From the NCBI RefSeq assembly GCF_018812025.1, contig NC_063052.1, forward strand, positions 14,768,001 through 14,832,000: a DNA stretch of 64,000 nucleotides, written 5' to 3'. This DNA is from Megalobrama amblycephala. Lineage: Eukaryota; Chordata; Actinopteri; Cypriniformes; Xenocyprididae. Position numbers and translations under genes: made by a program. Shown one piece after another: positions 11,285 through 23,392 of this stretch. Below the pieces are notes generated by a model, which worked only from the letters and a program-made list of their open reading frames with translations, ran no database searches and was not told the DNA's origin. Positions within the stretch are counted from its first letter, which is position 1. Each line of letters starts with the position of its first letter.

Positions 11285-13139
11285 TTAAAGGATTCAGTTC
11301 ACTTCAGAATTCAAATTTCCTGATAATTTACTCACCCCCATGTCATCCAAGATGTTCATTTCTTTCTTTCTTCAGTCAAAAAGAAATGAAGGTTTTTGAG
11401 GAAAACATTCCAGGATTTTTCTCCATATAGTGGACTTCAACGGGTCTTGAAGGTCCAAATGTCAGTTTCAGTGCAGCTTCAAAGAGCTCTACATGATCCC
11501 AGACGAGGAATAAGAGTCTTATTTAGAGAAACAATGAGTTATTTTCTAAAAAAATAAAAATTATATACTTTTTAACCACAAATGCTCGTCTTTCACTGCT
11601 CTGTGATGCGCCACACATTACGTAATGGAAACGTTGGAAAGGTCACGTGACGTAGGCGGAAGTAATGATCCAGTGTTTACAAAGCAAACGTGTAAAGATT
11701 AAGCCAAACACCCTTTACGAAAAAAAAACAATAACTAAATGTCTCATAGTAAAATTTTATACTGTTTTGCCCAAATAAATTAAATATAAAATACAATACA
11801 AATACAAATAAATATAAAATACAAATAAAAAATTATTTACATAACTTTTCAAAGTTTGGAGTTGGTATGATTTTTAAAAATATATATTTTTACATTTTTT
11901 TTTAAATAAGTCTCACCAAGGATGCATTTATTTAATTACAGTAAAACATTAATATTGTGAAATATTACAATTATTGAGTTACTGAGCATTAGATGAGGTA
12001 AAGATAAAATGAAAATCAAAAATTATTAATAAAACATTTATTGATTGAATAAAATGTTCAAAATGTGCAAAATTAAGCTGTTTTTCCTCAATAAAATAAA
12101 ACATTTTCAAAGATAATTAATTAGAAATATTCAATGATTATTAATAAATGAATACTGATTATTAATAAAACATTTATTGGCTAAATAATGTTCAAAATGT
12201 GCAAAATGAACCTGCTTTTTCTTAAACAGAACATTTTAAATGATAATTAATGATAAAAATTCAATAACTATCAATCAAATGAACAATTATTAATAAAAAT
12301 AAGTAAATTGGCAGAATAAAATGTTCAAAATGTGCAAAATTAAGCTGTTTTTCCTCAATAAAATAAAACATTTTCAACAATAATTAGTGAGAAATATTCA
12401 ATGATTATTAATAAAATATTTATTGGCTAAAAAGAGCTTCAAAGAGCTCTACATGATCCCAGACGAGGAATAAGGGTCTTATTTAGAGAAACGATGAGTT
12501 ATTTTCTAAATTAAATAAAAATTATATACTTTTTAACCACAAATGCTCGTCTTGCACTGCTCTGTAAGATGCTCCACACATTACGTAATGGAAACGTTGG
12601 AAAGGTCACATGTGACGTAGATGGAAGTAATGATACAGTGTTTACAAAGCAAATGTGCAAAGATTAAGCCAAACACCCTTTACGGAAAAAAAAACAACGA
12701 TGTCGGACGATTTTGAAGTTTGAGGAGAAAATGAGATGGAGTTTTCCGCCCTACTTCCGCCTACGTCACGCGTGACCTTTCCAACATGATTACGTAATGC
12801 GTGGCGCATCTCAGAGCAGTGCAAGATGAGCATTTGTGGTTAAAAAGTATATTATTTTTTATTTTTTTTAGAAAAAGGCCAATGGTTTCTCTAGATAAGA
12901 CTCTTATTCCTCATCTGGGATCATGTAGAGCTCTTTGAAGCTGCACTGAAACTGACATTTGGACCTTCAACCCGTTGAACCCCAGTGAAGTCCACTATAT
13001 GGAGAAAAATCCTGGAATGTTTTCCTCAAAAACCTTCATTTCTTTTCGACTGAAGAAAGAAAGACATGAACATCTTGGATGACATGGGGGTGAGTAAATT
13101 ATCAGGAAATTTGAATTCTGAAGTGAACTAATCCTTTAA
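11285..13139. mobile_element. TTAA-flanked fold-back element, copy A, internally rearranged
   Basis: Starts TTAA + 'aggattcagttcacttc' and ends 'gaagtgaactaatcct' + TTAA, with arms of roughly 400 bp that are reverse complements ('acatgatcccagacgagg' in the left arm against 'cctcatctgggatcatgt' in the right). The TTAA termini fit a piggyBac- or Kolobok-type target. A 690 bp foreign block (11738-12429) interrupts the left arm, and about 262 bp of the arm is repeated on both sides of it. No transposase is present. Confidence 0.85.
11738..12429. repeat. Duplicated block, copy 2, inside the fold-back element
   Basis: Matches 8447-9113 in content and order. It is flanked by host-element copies at 11475-11737 and 12435-12700. 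The junctions are 'aacaataact/aaatgtctcat' and 'ttggctaaa/aagagcttc'. Confidence 0.85.
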
Positions 13140-13692
13140 GATGTGAACCCTCACATGTACTCAAGGTGTAAGGAAAATAAATTTTTTAAATTCATTTTTT
13201 AATTGTCACACCACCACATGACATTTTTAGATTCATTAAATATAAACTGCTCTTGAAAATGGAACAACAAATACAATGAGTACATTTCCCAGGGTTGGGT
13301 GGGACGAAAAAAACTAAAATAGGAACTCCAGGCTGAAGGATGTCTGATTCCCCAATGTTAAAGAGATAACCTGGTGCTGATGTCTTGCCGAGCGCGACCA
13401 AAGTGAGCCTCAGCGAGAAGCTCATATCCATCACTTAGTTGCCGCTTTCTGTCAGGCACTGAGAAAGACGCCCTATTTTATGACACAAGGGGTCCCACAA
13501 AAATAAAACGGTGAATCACACACAGCACACAGTGTTCCCGTGCTAGAGAACATCCTGCGGTGAGGAAGGCAGGGAGGGGCCCCTGTGGCGATAAGCCCGG
13601 TTCTTTGGAGAACTTTGCGCCCTCTTCGAGTCAGCCAACTCACGTTAAGCACAGCCAACAAGACAAGACCAGAACCCTTGGAGAACACAAAC
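13140..13692. other. Unique stretch, no gene seen
   Basis: Non-repetitive and moderately GC-rich. Overlapping short ORFs on both strands lack any recognisable domain or splice signals. Confidence 0.35.
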
Positions 13693-15813
13693 TAGGGTTG
13701 GGTAGACGCAAGGGTGCCCCAGAAACAGGGCGTGTTATTGCCAGGAATCACTAAAAACTTCCCAGAACAAGCTATTAAAGCCTTGAATAAAGTCTTGGAC
13801 AGTTTAGAAAGTACAAAAAACCTCAAATATTCTGACACAACAAGCCGACGGTTGATGCGGTCAGTTTTGAACCTTCGGCACTAGTCGGACCCCATTTGCA
13901 GCTTTTTGAGCATGTTGAATCGGTGCCCATCGGTGCTGTCAGTGAGAGAGATCGCTCTGATTGGCTGTTCGGTTTAGCGAATGATAATAAAAGCGAGCAA
14001 AGGAAGTCAAGACGGCACAGACAGAAGGCTTGATTGATTTTCAAAATAGTAAGCAAGCGCTGCTTTGTTTACGGTTTGTATATCTGCAGTCCTAGTTTCA
14101 GTTTCCCTTTTTGAATGATGAATATAGACTATTAATACTTGCTGGTTATTTTCTTACATTCAGAACACACATCTTACATTACATTACGCACAACACTAGT
14201 AGACAATATTTTGATATATTCAAAATATCGATTTTAACTCCCTGAGGTCTGAAAACGCGCCGGCGCGTTATGCAGGTTTTTTTTCACATTGCAGCAAAAC
14301 AGACTTAAAATACTCCGTCATTTTTTGTCATAGAGACATAAGTAATATATCAATTGAGACTATAGAATATCTTCTTTTATTTGTATACACTTAAATTGAG
14401 TCGAGACATGATTACAGAGGGGTTTTTTTCACAGCCTACCTGAAGGCCTCATTATTATGCAGCACCATTAGAGGTTCTTTATGCGATTCTTTTGTCTTCT
14501 CAGGTGTAAATGACCCATTATTCATGATGATTCACGCCTCCATGCATACTGTGTTTCTTGACAAAAAGTGTCTAACAAAAACTAAATCAATATATTGTTT
14601 TATATGAACAAGTAGGCATTATAATTTTTACATAATTTTGAAGCAAAAACTCTAGCCTACAACCTCCAATACCCAGAAGTCTTGTAAACACAGATTTAAT
14701 ATATATTTTTGGCCTTATTTCAGTGACTTAATTTTTTTGTTTTTTCAATAAGCACACATAAACGTTATTCCTTCAAAAACACAAACATGTGCATACACGT
14801 TCCTCACATATTATGGTAGCCTAGTTTGTGCTGAATACAGTGTAATGACACTTTTTCCATTAATATGTTTATGAACAACTGAAAAAAGCACAAATGTCAG
14901 GGCATGTCAAAACTTCTCCAGGCCCCAAATCAGCCTCAGACTCCAGAGGGTTAATGGTTTCTCATTTTTGTGAACCGATATCGATTCTTAAATCCCAAGA
15001 ATCGATTAGTCTAGTCTGTTTTCAGTTGATGAATAAGCAGAATATGTAGCGCCTCCCATCCAATAAATCACAATAATCTTTGTGCTTTGTTACTTTTGAT
15101 ATGAAGCAAAGTCTCAGATTTCAAATGACGTCCATCTTTAGCGCCTCAGTTAAAGAGAAGCATGTGATCATCCTCTCCTCCGCTTTAATACCAGTTACAG
15201 CGTGAAATAAACATGCATGAAAATCTGAAGTTATGTTAAAATATACAGTACAACTTACTGAAATCCGTATCATGTCTCGTGTAATCGCTCAATCAGTGTT
15301 TCAACCTCGGAAAGACTCAATAAAACAGCTTGTAAACAATGTCACGTAACGTCACATTTACCTCAGAAAAACACATTCAGTGACCATAAACTCATTAGTC
15401 AGCTAGAAAAATTAAAACGCTATAGAGAGCAACATTCTGATAAATATAGCTATGCACCGTTACATATTCATTATAATTTTTAATGTTCTTCAATATTTAA
15501 TGCATGTTTGAATAAATCAGTTATGACAGCTGCGATTTAAATGTTTATATTTCAAAAAACGAATTAGGAATATGTAATTCTAATACTTTATTTATAATAA
15601 AAACATAATTGAGTGTAATTTAAGTGTTTGTATACAAATAAGTTAATTTAACCTTCAATATTATTATAGTAGTACCAACTGACTGAAAATTTGCCATGTA
15701 CTGTAACTGAAATACTACATCCAAAATAATCAATATCGGATCGAAATCGTAATTGAATCGAAAGCATGTGAATAGTAATCAAATCATGAAAATTGTGTCA
15801 ATACCCAGCCCTA
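13693..15813. mobile_element. Possible hAT-like element ending in TAGGG(T/C)TGGGTA
   Basis: 'tagggttgggta' occurs at the left and 'tacccagcccta' at the right. Segments such as 'gatatcgattctt' and 'aagaatcgatta' inside resemble the shorter element at 40039-40403. No 8 bp target duplication can be found at these outer positions, so the left boundary may be a coincidence. A TTAA element is nested inside (14234-14954). Confidence 0.4.
14234..14954. mobile_element. TTAA-flanked MITE ('CCCTCTGGAGTCTGA' ends)
   Basis: TTAA occurs at both ends. The termini 'ctccctgaggtctga' and, on the other strand, 'ccctctggagtctga' form imperfect inverted repeats of about 17 bp. No ORF of note is present. It fits non-autonomous piggyBac or Kolobok-like elements and is nested within the outer candidate at 13693-15813. 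Confidence 0.75.
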
Positions 15814-16445
15814 ATATTCAGTGTATCTGAGCTGAAAGAACCTTGCAAAGTCAAAACATAAGTTGGTCTGGATCTCGTCTTTGGAATATGACCAAAACCT
15901 CCAAAACCTTCACCCTCTCTGTTCATCTCTGGTGGATTGAGCTGCCAATCTCCACCATGTCTAATTCTCTACATACAGGCCATAATACATTAAGCCCTAG
16001 ATCCACAAACCAACCCAAAAATGGACTAGTGTTTGTACACTCCATCTGCTGAAGCATCTGCTCTGGCTGCTTCAACTCTACAATGTCTTGACAGAATCAC
16101 AGACCCACACAGTCCTGTAAATCCCCATTTTTCACAAACGAACCCCTGGCAGAAGAGCATAAGGCCCATTACTAGTAATGAAGCTTGAGTTACAGCAATC
16201 AAATTATTATTTATTATTAAAACTTTAGGATCTCAAGCTATTCTTTTTCTTCATCGTTATGAGTATGTTGGTTATTAGCAGCTCATTAATAAATCAGGCC
16301 ATTAGCTTCTACCAAAGTGCTCATATTTACAAGTCTCTTCAATACAAGTTTTTTTTTTTTGTTAAAATGTGCAATATGTAATATTTTCTGTCCGCTAGAG
16401 GTCACTAGAGGCCTATTCAAAACAAAACGTGTAGCTTGATGACAC
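15814..16445. other. Unique stretch, no gene seen
   Basis: AT-rich. A 69-codon ORF at 15843-16052 has no recognisable feature. Confidence 0.35.
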
Positions 16446-16535
16446 CAAGTTTTAGCGCGGAATCTCGGAACATGTGGAATCTGAGCGCGGAATGTTGGAA
16501 CATGTGGAATCTGAGCGCGGAATGTTGGAACATCT
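16446..16535 (+). repeat. Short direct tandem repeat, 30 bp unit
   Basis: Nearly three copies of a unit containing 'ggaacatgtggaatctgagc' and 'gcggaatgttgg'. It abuts the truncated left end of the following MITE. Confidence 0.85.
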
Positions 16536-16552
16536 TCACATCACAGCCGGTG

Positions 16553-17267
16553 GATAGAACCTTCGTTCATCTTCAGAACGCAAATTAAAAGATTTTTAAT
16601 GAAATCCGATGGCTCAGTGAAGCCTGCATAGCCAGCAATGACATTTCCTCTCTCAAGATCCATTAATTGTACTAAAAACATATTTAAATCAGTTCATGTG
16701 AGTACAGTGGTTCAATATTAATATTAAACAAAAATATTTTTTGTACACCAAAAAAACAAAATAACGACTTGTATAGTGATGGCCGATTTCAAAACACTGC
16801 TTCAGGAAGCTTCGGAGCGTTATGAATCTTTTGTGTCGAATCAGCTGTTCAGAGGGCCAAGTCACGTGATTTCAGCAGTTTGACACGCGATCCGAATCAT
16901 GATTCGACACAAAAGATTCATAACGCTCCGAAGCTTCCTGAAGCAGTGTTTTGAAATCGGCCATCACTAAATAAGTCTTTATTTTGTTTTGTTTTTTGGC
17001 GCACCAAAAATATTCTTGTCACTGTATAACATTAATATTGAACCACTGTACTCACATGAACTGATTTAAATATGTTTTTAGTACATTAATGGATCTTGAG
17101 AGAGGAAATGTCATTGCTCCCTCTGGAGGCCTCACTGAGCCATCGGATTTCAACAAAAATATCTTAATTTGTGTTCTGAAGATGAATGAAGGTCTTACGG
17201 TGTGGAACGGCATGAGGGTGAGTAATTAATGACATTATTTTCATTTTTGGGTGAACTAACCCTTTAA
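16553..17267. mobile_element. TTAA MITE ('gggttagttcaccc' family), left end lost
   Basis: The right end is 'gggtgaactaaccct' + TTAA. The arms carry 'gatggctcagtgaagcct' against 'aggcctcactgagccat', and 'tacagtggttcaatattaat' against its complement. The left terminal ~50 bp are missing. A second, nearly perfect palindrome sits in the centre (16774-16969). Confidence 0.85.
16774..16969. mobile_element. Nested palindrome inside the TTAA MITE
   Basis: 'tagtgatggccgatttcaaa' at the left and its exact complement at the right enclose arms of about 68 bp that include 'gcttcggagcgttatgaatc'. The loop is about 60 bp. This could be a separate short inverted-repeat element, or the normal centre of the longer family. 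Confidence 0.7.
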
Positions 17268-18512
17268 AAATCTGACAACAATGATATGGTTTCTTCAACA
17301 TAAAACAGGCTAAAAACTGTTTTGTCCAGCTAATGTGAATGCATATTCTAACTCAAAAGTCATGTGATGGTAAAAGTTGATTGGCTCATTTAGCTGAGGC
17401 GGGACTTTGTGTCCTTGTAGTGGTCTGATTTCTAAAGTAACATGGCATCTAAGTTCCAAAGATGCACAAACATTTGGTATCTAAAGTCAAAGCTCACCAA
17501 CAGACATACATTATTAAAAAAAGTACCTTGAGGACTCAACACAAGTCTCAAAAAAAAGCTAAAATTCATGAAAACCACTTATACCAAAGGCCAACCCAAC
17601 CTTGCCCTTTGTTGAGCATAACCTGCGGTAAGGAGCCCTCTAAAATGATGGGAAAAGCATTACTTCTTTCACCCCATTTCTCAAAAGCAAATGGGTTTAC
17701 CTTTTAAAAAAAGTCCTTGAACGATCAATGTCGCATGGAAGTCATTTCATCCAATGATTGCTCTACATGATCATTTAACAACCAAAGAACATGAGGCTGT
17801 TTTACAAGAGCAGGTGCACCATGTCACAAACACAGTTTGCTCAGGATGTCGCCAAGAAGTTTCAATATCATAATGCCCTTGTAAATATGCTAAACATCAA
17901 TAATGGTTTAATAAACACCTTGTATGGTTTCCTTCAAATCACCAGATCTATATCTGTTAAATATTTAGTCGCCGCATTTCTGACGTGCTCGAGTCGAAAG
18001 TTGCAATGACCCGTTTGAAAGCAAATATTGGTGTTATTTTTGATAACACAAAGCCTCAGCTTTCAAATTATGTCAATTTTGCTACGCAATTCAAACAATA
18101 AATGTCATTTTGACATTCTGGAATGATCGATTGCTGTAACAGGAAACCACAGGATTGACAATTTCATGCAAGGGTGAAAAAGATTTCGTTCCAGTTAGCT
18201 CAAGCAAAAACATCACACTGACCAACAGAAAGCAACTTGGTTTGAAAGTGACTTCTGTGTTAGCTGCGCTTCGTACATCACAACACATGTAGACCATTTT
18301 TGCCCACAAAATTTCCACTAATGTGACAGCACTGCTTTACTACTAGTTATATGTGGGGGGAAAAAAACATGAATTAGCATCAGAGGGTATATTGAAAGAT
18401 ACAAAACAACTTATTAAAAAGTATTATCTCTCATGTTATTGCCCAATCTGTGTTTAAACCACAAAAAAACATGTATAAAACATGTTGTTGTGCTGCCCAC
18501 GAGGCTATCGGG
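17268..18512. other. Unique stretch, no gene seen
   Basis: AT-rich sequence with several 70-80 codon ORFs and no recognisable domain. No repeat family identified. Confidence 0.35.
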
Positions 18513-18744
18513 TCTGACAAAATGTCATTTATTCCTGTGATCAAAGCTGAATTTTCAGCATCATTACTCCAGTCTTCAGTGTCACATGATCCTTCAGAAA
18601 TCATTCTAATATGATGATTTGCTGCTCAAGAAACATTTATGATTATTATCAATGTTGAAAACAGTTTTGCTGCTTATTATTTTTGTGAAAACTCACTTTT
18701 TTCAGGTTTTGTACATAAATAGAAAGTTCAAATGAACATTTATT
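18513..18744 (+). mobile_element. ACCGTTCAAAAG-type MITE fragment
   Basis: Carries 'tgaattttcagcatcattac', 'tgatttgctgctcaagaaac' and 'gaaagttcaaatgaaca'. It ends exactly where a TTAA element (18745) is inserted. Confidence 0.85.
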
Positions 18745-19637
18745 TTAAAGGGTTAGTTCACCCAAAAATGAAAATTTGTAACATTATCACCCTCATGTCT
18801 TCATACCCGTGTCTTCGGAACACTTCTAATCATTGTAATTTAGCGAGAGCTTTCTGTCCCTCCATTGAAAATGTATGTACGGTAGACTGTCCATGTCCAG
18901 AAAGGTAATAAAAACATATCAAATAGTCCATTGACATCAGAGGGTTAATTAGAAGTTTTTGAAGCATCGAAAAACTTTTGTCAAAAAATAACGGTAGACT
19001 TGTATCAGCATTGCATTCTCTTCCGGCATCCTTTCCATTGAATTGATTCCATTGAACTGATTCCATTGAATTGATTCCATTGAATTATTCCCTGAATTTT
19101 CACTGAATTGATGTAATAATCCTTTCTCTGTCGGGTGTAATCCTTTTACGTGGTTGTTTTTGGCGATTAGAATCCGCGACATGCACACTTTCAGCATTTT
19201 AAAAAATATAGCAATAACAAAGATACAAACATTAGAATAGCTTGAATACAGCGTGCGTCTCCCTCAGACTGTAAACGAAGCTTGCCCCAGATAACACATC
19301 AGCAGCGTCACTGCGGAGTCGTGAACCCGGATTGACAACAGACCCAGAAGAGAAGACAATGCTGAATAAAGTCATAGTTTTTGTTATTGTGTGGACCAAA
19401 ATGTATTTTAAATGCTTCAAAAAAAAGCTGCTGCTCCCGATGCCATGGACACTTTCCATGATGTTTTTATTACCTTTCTGGACATGGAGCGGAGCTTACC
19501 GTACAACAGCTTTCAACAGGGACAGAAACAAAGCTGGAGAATCTAAAATATCTTAAACTGTGTTCCGAAGATGGTTTGAACGAATGAGGGTGAGTCATTA
19601 ATGACATAATTTCATTTTTGGGTGAACTAACCTTTAA
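18745..19637. mobile_element. TTAA MITE ('gggttagttcaccc' family), complete ends
   Basis: TTAA + 'agggttagttcacccaaa' at the left and 'tttgggtgaactaacct' + TTAA at the right. The 885 bp body is longer and differs internally from the copies at 16553 and 42965. It includes a run of 'ttccattgaattgattcc' units at 19033-19095. No transposase. Confidence 0.85.
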
Positions 19638-19843
19638 GGGGTGGTAATATTATAATAAGATCCCCTTTCTCGTCACACTGATGGATCTGAGAGCTCATTT
19701 TTTCACAGCTTGAAGAAGGCTTTCCAAAACAACATTAATGGGTTGTACTTTTTCACGTTTTCTGGGTTGGTAGATGCACCGGGGACCCAATTATAGCACT
19801 TAAACACAGAAAAAGTCAAATTTTCTTGATATGTCCCCTTTAA
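19634..19843. mobile_element. Short TTAA MITE ('GGGG...CCCC' ends)
   Basis: Body 19638-19839 begins 'ggggtgg' and ends 'atgtcccc', with TTAA at both sides. The left TTAA (19634-19637) is shared with the preceding element, so one appears to have inserted at the other's target duplication. Confidence 0.65.
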
Positions 19844-21630
19844 AATATGTTTTGACCATGTCTGGTTGGAAACAGAGACTTTCATTCAGTGCACATTACT
19901 GGTCAAAATGATGGAGCAGGTAAATGTATTCAATCTTTTAAAATGACTTTGCAAACCAGTGAACAGAGCACTGCGTCATTCCCATTATCCCCAACTCACA
20001 CAATCGCCCCTTGTCCGCGATTCTCCTCCTGGCGCTCACCTTTGTCTCGGTTGCTGTGCCTACAAGCTGAACGGAGCGGAGGATGCGGAGGAGTAGGATG
20101 AGGAGGTGGTGTCGGGCGAGAAGTGAGTCATTAGCAGCATTAGCGTTTTCATCCACTTTGTTGCTGCTGCGCGAAACAAACCCTTTTAGTATCCCGCACC
20201 ACACCACCTCCACTTTACCACACAGAGTTCCGGCGTCGCTCTCCACTCAGGAGTCTGCGTGAAGGATGGAGCCAGCCCAGTGTGTGCCCGACACAGATAA
20301 CTTTATCTCCCGACACAGACATGCGCACCCATTGAAACGCTCAAATCCCAAGCCTGCCAAACACCTTGGCCCAGACATCTCCTTACTCTCAGCGAACGCA
20401 TGCAAATGGCAAGAGGTGAGACATCAATTTGGCCGCTATGTGAATAACACTTGTGCACGGATTGGGAACGGCTGCTGAGGTGTGTGACGGGCCCCCCGAC
20501 CGCGCGAAAGAAACTAACACGTCGTCCAAAGCGAGAGGGCTGCGGGCGCCGCGTCTAATCTGATATCCCGAGCCCACGAGGAGAGGCAGAAGTCATTTCT
20601 GTGATGCTGACCGCCTAACGAAAACAAATCACAAGGAAGTAAACAGTCAATGAGTGATGCACATTAACACAGGCTGAAATATGCTAATGGGAGTATCGAA
20701 ATATGTCTTGGGGTGAAATTTATAAATGGAAAAATGGACGCGAGCGCAATATTTAGTGCTATTAGTGGACAAACATTCCCAAACATCTGCCACAAACAGA
20801 CACATGCTTTACACTAACCCTGACCTGAATTAGGTTCGCCACGGGGTGAGATGCAGCCTTCCGGGCACTCAGAACCATCCTCCAGGACGGACGGAGAAAA
20901 CAAGGGGAGAAAAAAAATGAGGAAAGTTGCTGGAGGGAGGAAATGAAAAATAAGAGTTTGTAATGGTGGAGACAAGCTGCGGAGCAATGCATTTCAAAGC
21001 AAATATTTCTGGGAGAGCGAGGGTGGTGAACGGCGCCCAGGGGGTGCAGTGAAGCGGCACTCGCCTGATCTGATCTAACCGGAGATTAACCGCGGCTCTA
21101 ATCCTCGCCACGGGCTGCGGCGGAGACGTGACGGGCCGCGCTCCGCCCTCGACAGGGCCGCATGATCTCGCTCTGATGAGCAAAAACTCATTAGGCCGTG
21201 CTGTAAACTTCACAACACTGCTTACCGTCCCCGCAAGCGACACTTAACCTCTCCCGCTCTGAGACAACAAGTGAGCGCATGCAACGGGGTCTTGGAGCGG
21301 TGCACGCATTTGGGATGTCACTACAGGAGTCAGGGTTTGTGTACACTAGAAGACAGATATGTAAGAGATGTTTTCTTTTTCATGCATTCAGCTAGTTATG
21401 AAACGGCTTTAGAGAAGACGGGGTTGTTGAACACGAAAAAAAAAGGATACATGAAGAAAACGGATCATTCCATTGAGGATTAATGCATTAATTTAATGTA
21501 AACTACTGTTATAATGCCTGGGGGGTAGTAAGACTTAGCATGCTATTTTGATTACTCACATGTTAAATGGTTTTTTGGAAAGGGATCATGATAATTCCAT
21601 AGTATTTGAGGCATCTTGGGTTAACATGAT
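19844..21630. other. GC-richer unique island; candidate conserved non-coding sequence
   Basis: About 1.8 kb with no repeat, clearly higher in GC and CpG than its flanks between about 20000 and 21250. Several short ORFs on both strands have no shared frame or recognisable domain. Because this lies downstream (minus strand) of eif3h exon 2, it is probably intronic. A regulatory element or an unrecognised exon are both possible; conservation would decide. Confidence 0.35.
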
Positions 21631-21631
21631 A

Positions 21632-22028
21632 TACTGTTCAAAAGTCTGGAATTGGTAAGATTTGTTAATATTTTTGAAATAAGTAATATTGTGAAATATT
21701 ATTGCAATTTTAAAATGTAATTTAATCCTTTGAGCAAAGTTGAATTTTCAGCATCATTACTCCAGTCTTCAGTGTCACATGATCCTTCAGAAATCATTCT
21801 AATATGATGATTTGATACTCAAGAAATTTTTCTGATTATTGTCAGTGTTGCTTAATATTTTTGTGGAAGCTGTGATATATTCTTTTATAGAAAGTTCAAA
21901 AGAACAGCTTTTGTAACATTATAAATGCCTTTACTGTCACTTTTGATCAATTTAATGCATGCATGCTGGAAAAAAAAAAGTGTTTATTTCTGACTGACCC
22001 AAAACTTTTTTTGAGCGGTAGTGTATAT
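21632..22028 (+). mobile_element. ACCGTTCAAAAG-type MITE, near complete
   Basis: The left end 'tactgttcaaaagtctgg' and the right end 'gacccaaaactttttttgag' + 'cggtagtgta' are the two inverted termini of the family. All central motifs are in order. About 400 bp, non-coding. Confidence 0.9.
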
Positions 22029-22192
22029 AAAAGTTTAGTTTATCAGGAAGACAGGAACAAAAACTATATCCAATTAAAAGTGTGAAGACGAGGTTTAGCA
22101 TGTTGTATGGTGGCGCTTAGAGACCCCACAGTTGCTAATAGGGACTGGTCACATGAGTTCCCCTCCAATAACTGACCAGTTGAGTACTGAAG

Positions 22193-22961
22193 TTAGGATT
22201 AGTTCACTTCAGAATTAAAATTTCCAGATAATTTACTCACCCCCATGTCATTCAAAATGTACATGTCTTTCTTTCTTCAGTTGAAAAGAAATTATGGTTT
22301 TTGAGGAAAACATTCCAGGATTTTTCTCCATATAGTGGACTTCACTGGGGTTCAACGGGTTGAAGGTCCAAACGTCAGTTTCAGTGCAGCTTCAAAGAGC
22401 TCTACATGATCCCAGACGAGGAATAAGAGTCTTATCTAGAGAAACCATCGGCCATTTTCTAAATTAAATAAAAATTATATACTTTTTAAACACAAATGCT
22501 TGTCTTGCACTGCTCTTTGATGCTCCACGCATTACATAATCATGTTGGAAAGGTCATGCGTGACATAGGCGGAAGTACCGATCCAGTGTTTACAAAGCGA
22601 ACATGCAAAGACTAAGCCAAATGCCCTTTACAAAAAAAAAAAAAAAAGGTAAAACGACAATGTCGGACAATTTTGAAGTTGAAGAAAAGGAGAGTTTTTC
22701 GCCCTACCACTGTACTTCCGCCTACGTCACGCGTGACCTTTCCAACGTGATTACGCAATGCGTGGCACATCGCAGAGCAGTGCAAGATGAGCATTTGTGG
22801 TTAAAAAGTATATAATGTTTATTTTTTTTAGAAAATGGCCGATGGTTTCTCTAGATAAGACTCTTATTCCTCGTCTGGGATCATGTAGAGCTCTTTGAAG
22901 CTGCACTGAAACTGACATTTGGACCTTCAACCCGTTGAACCCCAGTGAAGTCCACTATATG
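22193..22961. mobile_element. TTAA fold-back element, copy B, right end lost
   Basis: The left arm begins 'ggattagttcacttcag' and the right arm runs back to 'agtgaagtccactatat'. This is the same family as 11285-13139 but without the inserted block, so it shows the normal arm-centre-arm order. The last ~170 bp of the right arm are replaced by another element. Confidence 0.9.
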
Positions 22962-23392
22962 AAATGAAAATAATACTCACCCTCATGTTTTTCCACACCC
23001 GTAAGACCTTTGTTAATCTTCAGAACACAAATTAAGATATTTTTGATGAAATCCGATGGCTCAGTGAGGCCTCCATAGGGAGCAATGACATTTCCTTAGT
23101 CGTTATTTTGTTTTTTTTGGCGCACCAAAAATATTCTTCTCACTTTATAATATTAATATTGGACCACTGTACTCACATGAACTGATTTAAATATGTTTTT
23201 AGTACATTAATGAATCTTGAGAGAGGAAATGTCATTGCTGGCTATGCAGGCCTCACTGAGCCATTGGATTTCATCAAAAATATCTTAATTTGTGTTCTGA
23301 AGATGAATGAGGGTCTTACGGGTGTGGAACGGCATGAGGGTGAGTAATAAATGACATTATTTTCATTTTTATTATTTTCAACTAACCCTTAA
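22962..23392. mobile_element. TTAA MITE ('gggttagttcaccc' family), fused to copy B
   Basis: Starts inside the family at 'gaaatgaaaataatactcac' and ends 'caactaaccc' + TTAA. The left TTAA terminus is absent. The junction with the previous element is direct, giving a chimera of two fold-back families. Confidence 0.85.
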
